Assembly: GCF_001643375.1 (NCBI RefSeq)
Contig: NZ_LSHB01000054.1
Location: forward strand, 1 to 64,000
Reading direction: 5' to 3'
Source of the DNA: Chryseobacterium sp. FP211-J200
GTDB taxonomy: Bacteria > Bacteroidota > Bacteroidia > Flavobacteriales > Weeksellaceae
Length of the DNA stretch: 64,000 bases
Under the pieces are notes generated by a model that saw nothing but the letters and a program-made list of their open reading frames with translations, was not told the origin of the DNA and searched no databases. The position numbers and the translations under genes were made by a program. Within the stretch, counting starts at the first letter, position 1. Each line of letters begins with the position of its first letter. Positions 51,300-60,591 of this stretch are shown piece after piece.

Positions 51300-53783
51300 C
51301 ATTATTTCATTTATCCAATCGACAGATCTTTGTCCTTTCAAAAAATAATCCCACCATTCAAGACATCGTGTGGTCAGGTCTAAACTTTCTGGAGTCAGCA
51401 TTCCTAATGAGTGTCCTTTGTCACGGTAAAACAATGCTATAGCAGGCTTTTTATTTCGAAGCAGGCCTATGTAGAAAGCCATTGTTTCATCTGGACTTAC
51501 ATTCTCGTCCTTCATTCCTGTCCATAATAAGATCGGTGACCTTACATCTTGAATATGGTCTATCGGATTATTTTCCCTGTAATGGTCTCCATTTTCAGCA
51601 TAAGACCTTTTCATTTGATATTGCGCCAATTCCATTCTTGAATAGTCAGGCATCTGAAGCGGATAGTTATAAGTGAAGTATTTTGTGATCAGGCTACTGA
51701 TTCCTGAACCCGATACGTAAGCTGCAAAACGATCAGATCTTGTAGCTATAAAATTTGTTTCATATCCACCAAAGGAATGACCTGTAAGTCCTATTTTCGA
51801 TTGGTCGATATAACTGTATTTCAATATGGCATCCAGTCCTGAATTAACGCAATCCAAAGCAGAGATTCCCGGCCCTCTTTCATCCACTATCGTATCAGGA
51901 AGGAAAACAAAGTACCCCCGCTCCAACAACATCCGGATATTAAAACCCTCTTCATCGACCTGGGGCAAAAGATAGTGATGGGCTAGACCATTCTGTTCCT
52001 GATAGACCTTGACAATGACAGGAAAGGACTTGCTTTCAGTAAAGTTCTTCGGATAATATAAGTGTCCTTCCAATTCAACACCCAAAGAATTTCGGTACTT
52101 CAGGATCTCTCTCTTGATGCCATCCAGACCTGTTGAATCCTTTGCAGGGACTGAACTCAGAAGCTTTTCTACCGATGCATTCGCTGTATATTTATAGATT
52201 TGGGGATAGCTGTTATAGGTCTCTTCAATGCTATAAAAAGAATTATTCTTAGAAGCTGCAAAATCCTTTAGCCTTCTGTCCTTCCACGGAATTATCATTT
52301 TTGTTTTTCCTTTATTAAAAGAATAATAGGCACTTTTCTTACTGGTCTTATCTTGAACATCCAATAAAAGCAGATTAGAATCTAAGTGTTGCATTGATAT
52401 TTGAAGACGTGAAAACTGATCCAGTTCAGTAGTCTTCACATTGCTGATTCGCACATTTTTTCCGGAAAAACTTTGTGTTGGCATCAACCGATGGCGTAAA
52501 ATATCGTATACCCAAAGGTCATTAAGACCTCCAAAATAAATTCTCCTGCCATCTGCTGAAAAAATTGGTTTTGTGGTTCCTTTTGTATGGATGGGAAATA
52601 TCTCCCTTTTCAAAACATCATAATAATACCATATCCGATCAGATGTATTGTACAATAAAAATTGTTTCTTGTCTTTTGCAAAAATGACTGCACTGACCTT
52701 TGTTAGGACAGGCGTTAACTCCGTCTTATCACTATCAAAGAGCTTTATGTCAAAAGTGGCAGTTGGATCAACATAATTATCAGACTCCTCTGTGTCATAT
52801 GCAAGAAAGTAACGACTGATGCCCGTTGGTATATAGTGCGTCGATAGCGATGGTAATTTTTCAGTTTCCAAACTATTCAGATCAACAAGCCATGCACTTT
52901 GCGAGACTACTCCTGAAATTTTCTGGCGCAATTTCAGATCATTCGTGTACCAGACATCTACCATAGCAGAGGCATCAGCACGCTGTTTTTTGATAAAACT
53001 CACAAAAAGTGATCTTTCCTTACCGCTAAGTAACTCCGTAGCCCTGATATAGTCGGACACGACGGGAGTTATAGAATGCCGTAATAAATGGTCATCCTTG
53101 GTTCTTATAATGATGAGATTCAGCGCTCCCTCTTTATTTTTTTCTGTAAGGAAAAGATGATCACCGGACTCTGAAAAACTCGTGTTAACTATTTCGAGAG
53201 CTGTACTGTAGATCGGCTCTTCTTTTTTATTGTATCCATTGAAGACCTCGATCATATTATTATTCTTCTTTTGATAATAAAGCTGGGATCTGTTATCCGA
53301 TACTACGCTTTCAACCTCCCGAAATACCCTGTTCGATCTCCCCGAACTACCATAGATGCCTAGTGCGCCATCTGTGTGCAGAATAAAAAATTGATCTCTT
53401 GAGGGCACAACATCCGCCTTGCGTATTCCAACGAATCGATCGGTCGTGCCTTTTAAAAGATCCTTTAATACAAGAGTATCCGCACCTAATGCCAATAAAC
53501 AATGCTGTCCCAGAAAACTTTGTCTGATATTCTTTCTGACCAGATGATCAACAGGCACTCCCGGTCTCTCCGTATCAAAGACCATGATGCTATCGGTATT
53601 TTTATAATACAATTTTCTTGCGAGTAGCCAACGCCCATTATCAGATACATTGATGCGGGACCAGGTGGAATAGCCCGAGATCCAATTTTCCAAAGTATCT
53701 TTCTTGGTCGCCTGCGCCGAGATCAACGCATGTGATGTCAGAGCATAAAGCAACAATCCCCAATTTTTTATTTTAATAGCCAT
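51282..53783 (-). CDS. S9-family prolyl-oligopeptidase-like serine peptidase, exported
   Basis: An 833-residue exported peptidase with an N-terminal signal (ending near TSHALISAQ), a long beta-propeller region (about residues 30-560) and a C-terminal alpha/beta-hydrolase domain. The triad is recognisable: Ser670 in TGHSFGGY, Asp759 in GMKDENV and His791 in DKGHSLG. Such enzymes cleave short peptides, often after proline. It is third in a susC-susD-peptidase operon; its start overlaps the susD stop by 11 bases. This suggests it processes peptides taken up or bound by the SusC/SusD pair. Confidence 0.88.
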   Translation of the reverse strand: MAIKIKNWGLLLYALTSHALISAQATKKDTLENWISGYSTWSRINVSDNGRWLLARKLYYKNTDSIMVFDTERPGVPVDHLVRKNIRQSFLGQHCLLALGADTLVLKDLLKGTTDRFVGIRKADVVPSRDQFFILHTDGALGIYGSSGRSNRVFREVESVVSDNRSQLYYQKKNNNMIEVFNGYNKKEEPIYSTALEIVNTSFSESGDHLFLTEKNKEGALNLIIIRTKDDHLLRHSITPVVSDYIRATELLSGKERSLFVSFIKKQRADASAMVDVWYTNDLKLRQKISGVVSQSAWLVDLNSLETEKLPSLSTHYIPTGISRYFLAYDTEESDNYVDPTATFDIKLFDSDKTELTPVLTKVSAVIFAKDKKQFLLYNTSDRIWYYYDVLKREIFPIHTKGTTKPIFSADGRRIYFGGLNDLWVYDILRHRLMPTQSFSGKNVRISNVKTTELDQFSRLQISMQHLDSNLLLLDVQDKTSKKSAYYSFNKGKTKMIIPWKDRRLKDFAASKNNSFYSIEETYNSYPQIYKYTANASVEKLLSSVPAKDSTGLDGIKREILKYRNSLGVELEGHLYYPKNFTESKSFPVIVKVYQEQNGLAHHYLLPQVDEEGFNIRMLLERGYFVFLPDTIVDERGPGISALDCVNSGLDAILKYSYIDQSKIGLTGHSFGGYETNFIATRSDRFAAYVSGSGISSLITKYFTYNYPLQMPDYSRMELAQYQMKRSYAENGDHYRENNPIDHIQDVRSPILLWTGMKDENVSPDETMAFYIGLLRNKKPAIALFYRDKGHSLGMLTPESLDLTTRCLEWWDYFLKGQRSVDWINEIMKKDAQ

Positions 53784-55137
53784 TATTTTGAGGATTGAGG
53801 TTGGGGTTCATCAGAATTTCTCTTTCCGGCAATGGCCACAGTGCCTGATAAGTTGCCCAATTCGGTTTTGTCGTTTTCAGATCCTCAAGCCTCCCGAATC
53901 TTTTAAGGTCAAAAAAACGATGTCCGGTTTCTGTAAAAAACTCTCTTCTCCATTCCAGAAGGATCTCATTTAGAAGTATAGATCTATCTATAGGCTGTGT
54001 TAAAACTGAAATCTTCGCTCGTGTCCTTGTTGCATTCACATAAGGCAGGGACTCTACTATTTTATTCTGTTGCGCCAACGCTTCTGCCAATAAAAGGTAA
54101 ACCTCCTCCAACCTAAAGATAATGGAAAACTCCGTGGTGTTGGCACTTCTCAATTTGTACTTATCGGTCCTATACCAAGTATTGGCACCCACTTTAACCT
54201 CTGCGATCCAATTTTGTTTTCGGATATCCACTGATGAAAAAGAATTGATCAGGTCTGAAGACAATGCAAAACTGGTAGGGGCCGCATTGGCAAAATAATA
54301 AAGTATCGCTTCCTTGGTGCCATCAGCGGAAATAAGGGGCTTGAGTTGCCATAGTACATGGGTACTTGATTTTGTAAATACCTTGGTGATATCATTTTGA
54401 AAAACATAGAGATTGCTCTGTACGATCGTTTTAAGTAAAGCTTCTGCGTCTGACCATTTATTTTGGGCCATATAGACTTTGGCTAGCATCAATTCCGCCA
54501 CTTTCCTGTTGGCAAATATCCTATCGGTATGGCGGTAGTCATTTCTGATGATCTGAATAGATTCCAAAAGATCCGAACGCAATAGTTCCAGCACATCAGC
54601 GGAGCTCTTTTTACTGAGATTCTGGTTTATTCTATAATCAATGACAGAAGGCATTGGTATATCACCGAAGCTCTGTTGCAGATAAAAGAACAAAATGGAG
54701 CGGATAAGTAAAACCTCTCCACGGATCTGATCTTTATCTGCACTCGATAACGCTGTCGATCTTGCTAATCCATCAAGAATGGAGTTGGCAACATAGACCT
54801 GTTGGTAGGCACCACTCCAGTAGGAGGCGATTACCGTATTGTTTGCCCTTTGTGTATTATTGAACAATTCAACGGTTCCAAGACTGGCGGTCATAGAATA
54901 ATAATTCAGGTCGTCTGTGTAAACACCCAGCAATTTGCCGGCATTATCCCCCGAGAGCGGAGAATTATCGTACAGACCGGAATAAAGACCGGCTAGAGCT
55001 GCATAAGCAGTTTGTTTGTCAGAAAATACCTGTTCTGAAGATATCTGATTTTGTGGAAGATCCACTTCCAGCATTTCTTCACAAGAACTGATAAGAAACA
55101 AGGTCCCTAAAGATAGGTAGGTAATATATTTTTTCAT
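53773..55137 (-). CDS. RagB/SusD-family outer-membrane lipoprotein
   Basis: A 454-residue substrate-binding lipoprotein with a lipobox in LGTLFLISSCEEMLEVDLPQ. The TPR-rich SusD fold is recognisable through SSEQVFSDKQTAYAALAGLY near the start, QIRGEVLLIRSILFFYLQQSFGD, and the C-terminal LLEWRREFFTETGHRFFDLKR and WPLPEREILMNPNLNPQN. It forms a lid over the SusC barrel encoded 11 bases upstream. The company of an S9 peptidase and the absence of glycosidases suggests a peptide substrate, as in RagAB. Confidence 0.92.
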   Translation of the reverse strand: MKKYITYLSLGTLFLISSCEEMLEVDLPQNQISSEQVFSDKQTAYAALAGLYSGLYDNSPLSGDNAGKLLGVYTDDLNYYSMTASLGTVELFNNTQRANNTVIASYWSGAYQQVYVANSILDGLARSTALSSADKDQIRGEVLLIRSILFFYLQQSFGDIPMPSVIDYRINQNLSKKSSADVLELLRSDLLESIQIIRNDYRHTDRIFANRKVAELMLAKVYMAQNKWSDAEALLKTIVQSNLYVFQNDITKVFTKSSTHVLWQLKPLISADGTKEAILYYFANAAPTSFALSSDLINSFSSVDIRKQNWIAEVKVGANTWYRTDKYKLRSANTTEFSIIFRLEEVYLLLAEALAQQNKIVESLPYVNATRTRAKISVLTQPIDRSILLNEILLEWRREFFTETGHRFFDLKRFGRLEDLKTTKPNWATYQALWPLPEREILMNPNLNPQNNGY

Positions 55138-55148
55138 TGTATTTGATT

Positions 55149-58145
55149 TTAAAAGTTGATCTGTGTTCCCAATACAAAAGTTCTCAGAGGGGGCAGAAAT
55201 CCCGGAAGGGGCGTAAATTCAGGATCAAGACCGAAGTATTTCGTAACGGTAACAAGGTTTTGACCTTGAAGGTAGATCCTGACATTGTCAACCATAGATG
55301 ACTGTAGAGGTATGTTAAATCCTAACTGGACATTCTTCAATCGGATAAAAGAAGCATCCGAAACACTTGCGGTACTCGATTGGAATAAACTCAGCAGAGG
55401 GTTCGCTGCAGTTTGATAAGGCATATACGTACCAGTCGGATTATCCGCAGACCATACATTCAATGCCTCCACTGGCAGATTATTCATGGATCCCGGTGCA
55501 GGCATGAGATAATTATAGTTCCTGTTCTTCTGCTTGACAAATTGAAATAGAAAAGAAAAATCCCAGTTTTTATATTGGAAGGTATTATTCCAACCACCAA
55601 AATACCGAACCCCGATATTTTCGACCACCCTATTATCATCGGGAGAAGCAATTTTCCCATCACCGTTGAAATCGGTAAAGATGTATTTGCCCGTTGCAGG
55701 ATCGATCCCCTGCAGTTGGTATAACTTAACAATAGATGTTGATTCTCCGACAACATAGGCATTGGAATAGGTAGAACCTTCCAGTCCGGGAAATGATAAC
55801 AATTTATTTTTAGGGATGCTCAAATTGAAGCTCGAATCCCAGCGAAATGTTTTTGTCCGAACGGGAAATCCTCCAAGTTCTATTTCCCAGCCCCTGTTCT
55901 CAACTGTGGCAGGCAAATTTGCCAAGACCGAGCTAAACCCTGTGATAGCAGGCAATTGATAGCCTATCAGCTGATTGGAAGACCTGTTCCTGTAAAAAGC
56001 AGTGGACAGGTTGAGCCTGTTATCAAAAAATGCCATCTCCAAAGCCGATTCGAGCTTAACTGTCTTTTCCCAGCTAAAATCAGGGTTGTTAAGCTTGGAA
56101 GGTACCAGACCTGTAATGCCGTTGTATTGCAATGTCGAAGCGGTATAAGTATCAAGATACTGGTAGTCGCCAATATTGTCACTTCCGGAAGTTCCCCAGC
56201 TTGCCCGTAATTTACCAAAGCTTAACCACGATAGATCTTTAAGCCAGCTTTCCTCGGAAAAAAGCCAGGCCACTCCTACTGCACCAAAGTTGGCAAACTT
56301 GTTATTAGGGCCAAACCTGCTGCTGCCGTCCCTTCTACCCGTCACATTCAGAATATAGCGGTCATTGAAACGGTAGTTGACCCTGCCGAAAAATGCCCCA
56401 TAGCGGTACGCCGTATCGATCTGATCATAAACGGTCTTGGTCTGCGCCGCCCCAATATTGGTGATCAATATATTACTTTCAAATCCTACTCCCCTCATCC
56501 CATTCTGACGACCGAGATCTTGCTGATAGGTGGCACCCAATAATGCCTCTACTGCATGTCTGTCACTTTTAAACTTCCATGACATCTGGGGCTCCAAGGT
56601 AAACGAAAGCTTGTCCAAATGATTTTTAGAGGCCTGCGAAAATGCAGGGGTCATTCCGAATGATGGATTATTGACCGTATGCGGTATAAGTGAAGACTCA
56701 TCCATGACCTGATAGTTAAAACCACTGTTAAGTCTAAGATCAATGCCTTTGAACAACTCATAGCTGAGGTTCATACTGGAAATGATTTGAAAGTTATCAT
56801 TGTTGTAGGTACTTCCAAAGGCCGCAACCGGATTGGTAAAAGTATTTTTCTCCCAGTTCAGGCTTCCATCCGAATTATACAGTGCAGGCGCATTTGGTGC
56901 TATCACCAATGCCTGACGGGTCAGATCCAAATTAGGAATATTGTTCTTTTGAAAACCCAGCATATTGGAGAAGTTCAGGGAAAATCGGTTGTCCTTCGAG
57001 CGATGAGAGATGTTCGCAGTGATATTATTTTTCTTGTAGCCAAAGTCATTACCAAAAACGGTGGTCTGCTCATTGTGGCCATAACTGATCAAAAAATGCG
57101 TTGTAGCACTTCCGCCTTTGATAGACAAGGAAACATCCGAAAAGTTGGCCGTATTACCAAGCAAACGGTCGCTCCAATTGGTATAGCGGTTGATGTCCCA
57201 GGTTCCATTGATGTCGTAGGCCGTTGCGGGATAGGTGCTGACACCGGAATTTGCAAAGGCCTGTTTTCGCATTGCGACGTACTGTTCCGTATTCATCATT
57301 TCAAGTCCGATCATAGACCTGCTGATGCCGTACGAGCTATTGAACGTAATGCCTACGCCCGTTCCCTTTCCTTTCTTCGTTGTCACCAAGATCACACCGC
57401 TTGCACCCCGACTCCCGTAGATAGCGGTCGCATCCGCATCCTTCAAGACCTCTATACTTTCGATATTATTAACAGGAATACTGTTCAGGGGATTGATGAT
57501 ACTTCCCGGCAACACCGTTCCTGAAAACTTGCTGGGCAAATCACCACCGATGCTTACACCATCGACAACGTATAGTGGCATATTACCATCCACACCACTG
57601 TTGGCAGTGGTCCTGAGACTATTTTTACCTCTGATCTGAATGTTGAATCCTCCACCGGGCATTCCACTATTCTGGGTGACACTGACCCCTGAAATCCGTC
57701 CCTGAATTGCGGACAGGACGTTGTTGACGGGCTGGTTTTCTATGTCTTTTGCTGAAACTTTGGCGATACTACCGGTTCTTTCTTTGTCTCTGACCTTGTA
57801 GTAGCCTGCATTGAGAATAACTTCTTCGATTCCCTTTACATTTTCCTTTAAACTGATATTGATGACTTTCTGATTATTGGCTTTGATTCGCTCTTCTGAA
57901 TAATCAGGGTGTCTGAACAATAGGATGGGATTTTCTGCTGAAACCTGTAATGTGTAGGTTCCGTTTTCGCTGGTGGTGGTTACCTCATCACTTCCCTCTT
58001 GGGAGATGGTTACTCCTGAAAGGGGTTTGTTGGACGTGGTAACGGTACCGGAAATGGTGCGGGTTTGGGCTTTTATGTTGCTGCTGACAGCGGTCAGCAT
58101 AAGGCCAAAGAAAATACCTCCTATCTTGTAATAGGAATTTTTCAT
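55149..58145 (-). CDS. SusC/RagA-family TonB-linked outer-membrane transporter
   Basis: A 998-residue TonB-dependent transporter: signal peptide, an N-terminal carboxypeptidase-like domain (RTISGTVTTSNKPLSGVTIS), a plug domain (VLSAIQGRISGVSVTQNSG, VLKDADATAIYGSRGASGVI) and a long barrel ending in LGTQINF with the terminal Phe. It forms the first gene of the susC-susD-S9 operon. The imported substrate is probably a peptide because of the linked peptidase, but this is inference. Confidence 0.94.
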   Translation of the reverse strand: MKNSYYKIGGIFFGLMLTAVSSNIKAQTRTISGTVTTSNKPLSGVTISQEGSDEVTTTSENGTYTLQVSAENPILLFRHPDYSEERIKANNQKVINISLKENVKGIEEVILNAGYYKVRDKERTGSIAKVSAKDIENQPVNNVLSAIQGRISGVSVTQNSGMPGGGFNIQIRGKNSLRTTANSGVDGNMPLYVVDGVSIGGDLPSKFSGTVLPGSIINPLNSIPVNNIESIEVLKDADATAIYGSRGASGVILVTTKKGKGTGVGITFNSSYGISRSMIGLEMMNTEQYVAMRKQAFANSGVSTYPATAYDINGTWDINRYTNWSDRLLGNTANFSDVSLSIKGGSATTHFLISYGHNEQTTVFGNDFGYKKNNITANISHRSKDNRFSLNFSNMLGFQKNNIPNLDLTRQALVIAPNAPALYNSDGSLNWEKNTFTNPVAAFGSTYNNDNFQIISSMNLSYELFKGIDLRLNSGFNYQVMDESSLIPHTVNNPSFGMTPAFSQASKNHLDKLSFTLEPQMSWKFKSDRHAVEALLGATYQQDLGRQNGMRGVGFESNILITNIGAAQTKTVYDQIDTAYRYGAFFGRVNYRFNDRYILNVTGRRDGSSRFGPNNKFANFGAVGVAWLFSEESWLKDLSWLSFGKLRASWGTSGSDNIGDYQYLDTYTASTLQYNGITGLVPSKLNNPDFSWEKTVKLESALEMAFFDNRLNLSTAFYRNRSSNQLIGYQLPAITGFSSVLANLPATVENRGWEIELGGFPVRTKTFRWDSSFNLSIPKNKLLSFPGLEGSTYSNAYVVGESTSIVKLYQLQGIDPATGKYIFTDFNGDGKIASPDDNRVVENIGVRYFGGWNNTFQYKNWDFSFLFQFVKQKNRNYNYLMPAPGSMNNLPVEALNVWSADNPTGTYMPYQTAANPLLSLFQSSTASVSDASFIRLKNVQLGFNIPLQSSMVDNVRIYLQGQNLVTVTKYFGLDPEFTPLPGFLPPLRTFVLGTQINF

Positions 58146-58550
58146 AGATTTGTAAAAGGTTTTTTAATTGTTCAGTAATTACTAAGCTTCGCTCTTTCCC
58201 AAGGTCGTCAAACTGTATGGGAAGGGGCTTTTTTGTTTTTGATCTTTTGTAATTTTAGTAGTGGCTTCATTGATGGATAAAAACTTTCCTGATGCCCTTT
58301 GGTATGAAAAAGGACTGGTGAGGATCTAAAGCAGTGACCGCAAGGCACCGGAAAGAATTTGATATGAATGAAATCTGTGTCCCGAGTGAGCTATTTAAAG
58401 CCGCAATAGGTTGTACCCTCCTATTGTATTGTGTAGTCTGATACTGTATTTTAGGAAGCGGGCTTAGATTTTAACGTAGATGTGGGCTAATAGCATTGAA
58501 AGAAAACGGCATGGGACTCTACATATCGGCTCCGAGGCACTGGTATACCC

Positions 58551-58613
58551 ATAACAACAGATAAGAGAGCCCACGCCTAGGTCGTGAGCTTCTGCTTATA
58601 CTCTCGTTGTTAT
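58551..58613. other. Candidate structured RNA or cruciform
   Basis: ATAACAAC (58551-58558) pairs with GTTGTTAT (58606-58613), and GAGAG (58565-58569) with CTCTC (58601-58605), leaving a six-base bulge. Inside, AGCCCACG (58568-58575) pairs with CGTGAGCT (58583-58590) with one mismatch, its first bases overlapping the GAGAG arm. The nested layout in a non-coding stretch suggests a folded RNA or a leader; its strand is unclear. Confidence 0.4.
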
Positions 58614-58684
58614 TTTGAAAATTACCAGTTTTCGGAAGCGAGATTCTAAGCAATAGCTTCTAATATTCTTTGAAGTATCGCAAA

Positions 58685-58744
58685 ATTACATTATTTTTTA
58701 ATGTAATATTTTGCTAATATACACTTTTATTTACACATGTGTAA
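58685..58744. promoter_or_regulatory. Operator-like repeats before the small HTH-like gene
   Basis: ATTACATTA (58685-58693) and TAATGTAAT (58699-58707) form an inverted repeat with a T-rich spacer, and TTACACATGTGTAA (58731-58744) is a perfect 14-base palindrome. The latter lies 37 bases before the ATG at 58781, a good place for autoregulation. Confidence 0.5.
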
Positions 58745-58780
58745 TTGTTATCGCAATTTTTTATTAGTCCATTTGTTTTT

Positions 58781-59092
58781 ATGGGCAAACAAATTAAAAT
58801 AATAGAATTAACAGAGGCTATATCTGATGTTCTTAAAGATTTATATAGGGATAGGGGGAAAGCACTCCTCCACGAAAACATTGAATACTTTAATGAAGTG
58901 GGTAAAAATTTAGGATTAGAAAGATATACTTCAACTGATCATAACATAACTTGCAGTAAATTATTTGCAATTTGCGATTTTTTTGAAATTTCTTTATCAG
59001 AATTTTTCATCAGAGTTGAAGAAAGAAACAAAAAGCTTAAGTTTTCAAAGGAAAACCAAGGGGATTTGGTCAGAAAAGCATATAAAAATTAA
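58781..59092 (+). CDS. Small XRE/HTH-like protein
   Basis: A 103-residue protein starting MGKQIKIIELTEAISDVLK (ATG 58781; the frame extends upstream to a TTG). The segment SKLFAICDFFEISLSEFFIR looks like the second half of a Cro/XRE helix-turn-helix, with EISLSEFF typical of that family. The first half is poorly matched, so it may be a divergent regulator. It lies about 80 bases before the dGTPase gene on the same strand and may control that module through the palindrome upstream. Confidence 0.6.
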   Translation: MGKQIKIIELTEAISDVLKDLYRDRGKALLHENIEYFNEVGKNLGLERYTSTDHNITCSKLFAICDFFEISLSEFFIRVEERNKKLKFSKENQGDLVRKAYKN

Positions 59093-59175
59093 ATTCTAAA
59101 TTAACAATATAATAGTGCAAACAGAGAGTAAAATTCTATCGATTTTCGTAAATTGGCTCCATAAAATTAATATAA

Positions 59176-60591
59176 ATGAGTTACACCGAAAAATGGGAAT
59201 TATTATTACAGGATATACGGTTTAGAGAGAAAACACCTACTATTTCAACAGATGGACGAAATCCATTTGAGAATGATTACGGTAGACTCATTTCAAGTGC
59301 ACCAATCAGACGATTACAAGATAAAACACAAGTATTCCCTCTTGAACAAAGTGATTATATTAGAACACGTTTAACTCATTCTTTAGAGGTCTCATACATT
59401 GCAAGTTCTATTGGTCAAAGTATAGAAAATATCCTTATTGAAAAAAAAGAGATTAATTCTGATAAAAAAGGGTATATTAGTTCTCTGCTTCGTGTCTCAG
59501 GTTTAATACACGATTTAGGAAATCCTCCTTTTGGACATTTTGGAGAGGAGGCTGTAAAAAAATTTTTCGAAGATTACTTTCAATCTCGAGAGTTTTTAGA
59601 TTACGAAAAAGAGAAACAAAAAGAAAATAATTCGATAGATCCAATACTAAGTGAACTAGAGAAAAGCGATTTTACAAATTTTGATGGAAATGTCCAAACC
59701 TTAAGAATTTTGTCAAAATTATACTATTTTGGTGATTCTTTTGGCTACAACTTAACATATTCAACATTAGCATCGAGTATTAAATATCCTTCAAATTCTG
59801 TAGAAGGTAATAAGGGGAAAAATTATCCTGAAATTTCAAAAAGAAAATTTGGTTATTTTGTTTCGGAAGTAGAAACTTTCAATATTTTGAACAACCATCT
59901 AGAACTTAATAACAGAAGAAGCCCAATTGTTTATCTGATGGAAGCAGCGGACGATATTGCCTACAGCGCCGCTGATATCGAGGATGGAGTCAAATTGAAT
60001 ATAATTAATATCTACGATGTTAAAAAAATTTTTGAGAATAATCTTAAGAATAATAAAGATGAAGTCATTTCTGAACTTTCGAGATTAATTGAATTGTTTG
60101 AAAAAGGAGAAATTGACGAATCAATTGTAATCCAGAAATTTAGAATTTTCACTCAAAGGTTAATGATTTCTAATATTATCGAAACCTTTAAAGAGAAATA
60201 TGATTTAATTATGACCGGCAACCTTGAGTCAGAAATTATAGATGTATCAGATGCAGCAGATATTAGAGCTGCATATAAAAAATTACAATATAAAGTATTT
60301 GATGATAAAAATATTGTGAAGAAGGAAATAGCTGGATGGGAAGCTATCTATGGATTACTAAAAATTATGGTAAAGGCCTCCAGAAGTTCACGTTTTAAAG
60401 CAGAGGGGAATACCTATGAAGCAAGAATATATAAACTAATTTCTTCCAGTCATAGATTTGTGTATGAAAAGGTAGAGAATTATAAAAATGAAGAATACAA
60501 AAAATTGCAAATGATCATCGATTTCGTAACTGGAATGACTGACACCTACGCTATAAACTTATATCAAGAATTAAAAGGTATCAAATTATAA
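59176..60591 (+). CDS. dGTPase-like HD-domain triphosphohydrolase
   Basis: A 471-residue enzyme of the dGTPase/dNTPase family that hydrolyses dNTPs to nucleoside and triphosphate. Seen: DYGRLISSAPIRRLQDKTQV, the first metal His in TRLTHSLEVS (His68), the HD pair in GLIHDLGNPPFGHFGE (112-113) and the last Asp in EAADDIAYSAADIEDG (259-260). The C-terminal part is helical. Some dGTPases limit phage replication by lowering dNTPs. The TAA stop is followed directly by the GTG start of the nucleotidyltransferase gene. Confidence 0.9.
   Translation: MSYTEKWELLLQDIRFREKTPTISTDGRNPFENDYGRLISSAPIRRLQDKTQVFPLEQSDYIRTRLTHSLEVSYIASSIGQSIENILIEKKEINSDKKGYISSLLRVSGLIHDLGNPPFGHFGEEAVKKFFEDYFQSREFLDYEKEKQKENNSIDPILSELEKSDFTNFDGNVQTLRILSKLYYFGDSFGYNLTYSTLASSIKYPSNSVEGNKGKNYPEISKRKFGYFVSEVETFNILNNHLELNNRRSPIVYLMEAADDIAYSAADIEDGVKLNIINIYDVKKIFENNLKNNKDEVISELSRLIELFEKGEIDESIVIQKFRIFTQRLMISNIIETFKEKYDLIMTGNLESEIIDVSDAADIRAAYKKLQYKVFDDKNIVKKEIAGWEAIYGLLKIMVKASRSSRFKAEGNTYEARIYKLISSSHRFVYEKVENYKNEEYKKLQMIIDFVTGMTDTYAINLYQELKGIKL

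Larger units (their letters stand above)
58146..58780. other. Divergent control region between susC and the small HTH-like gene
   Basis: No convincing gene. The left part has a CCCAAGG...GGGAAGGGG-type hairpin near 58197-58235 in the susC leader. A candidate structured RNA lies at 58551-58613. Close to the right gene are an inverted repeat (58685-58707) and a perfect palindrome (58731-58744). Base composition changes here from moderate to strongly AT-rich. Confidence 0.6.

Noticed and set aside
56787-57524. Plus-strand open frame of 245 codons
   Set aside because: It is antisense to the conserved plug and barrel region of the SusC-like gene and has no recognisable domain.
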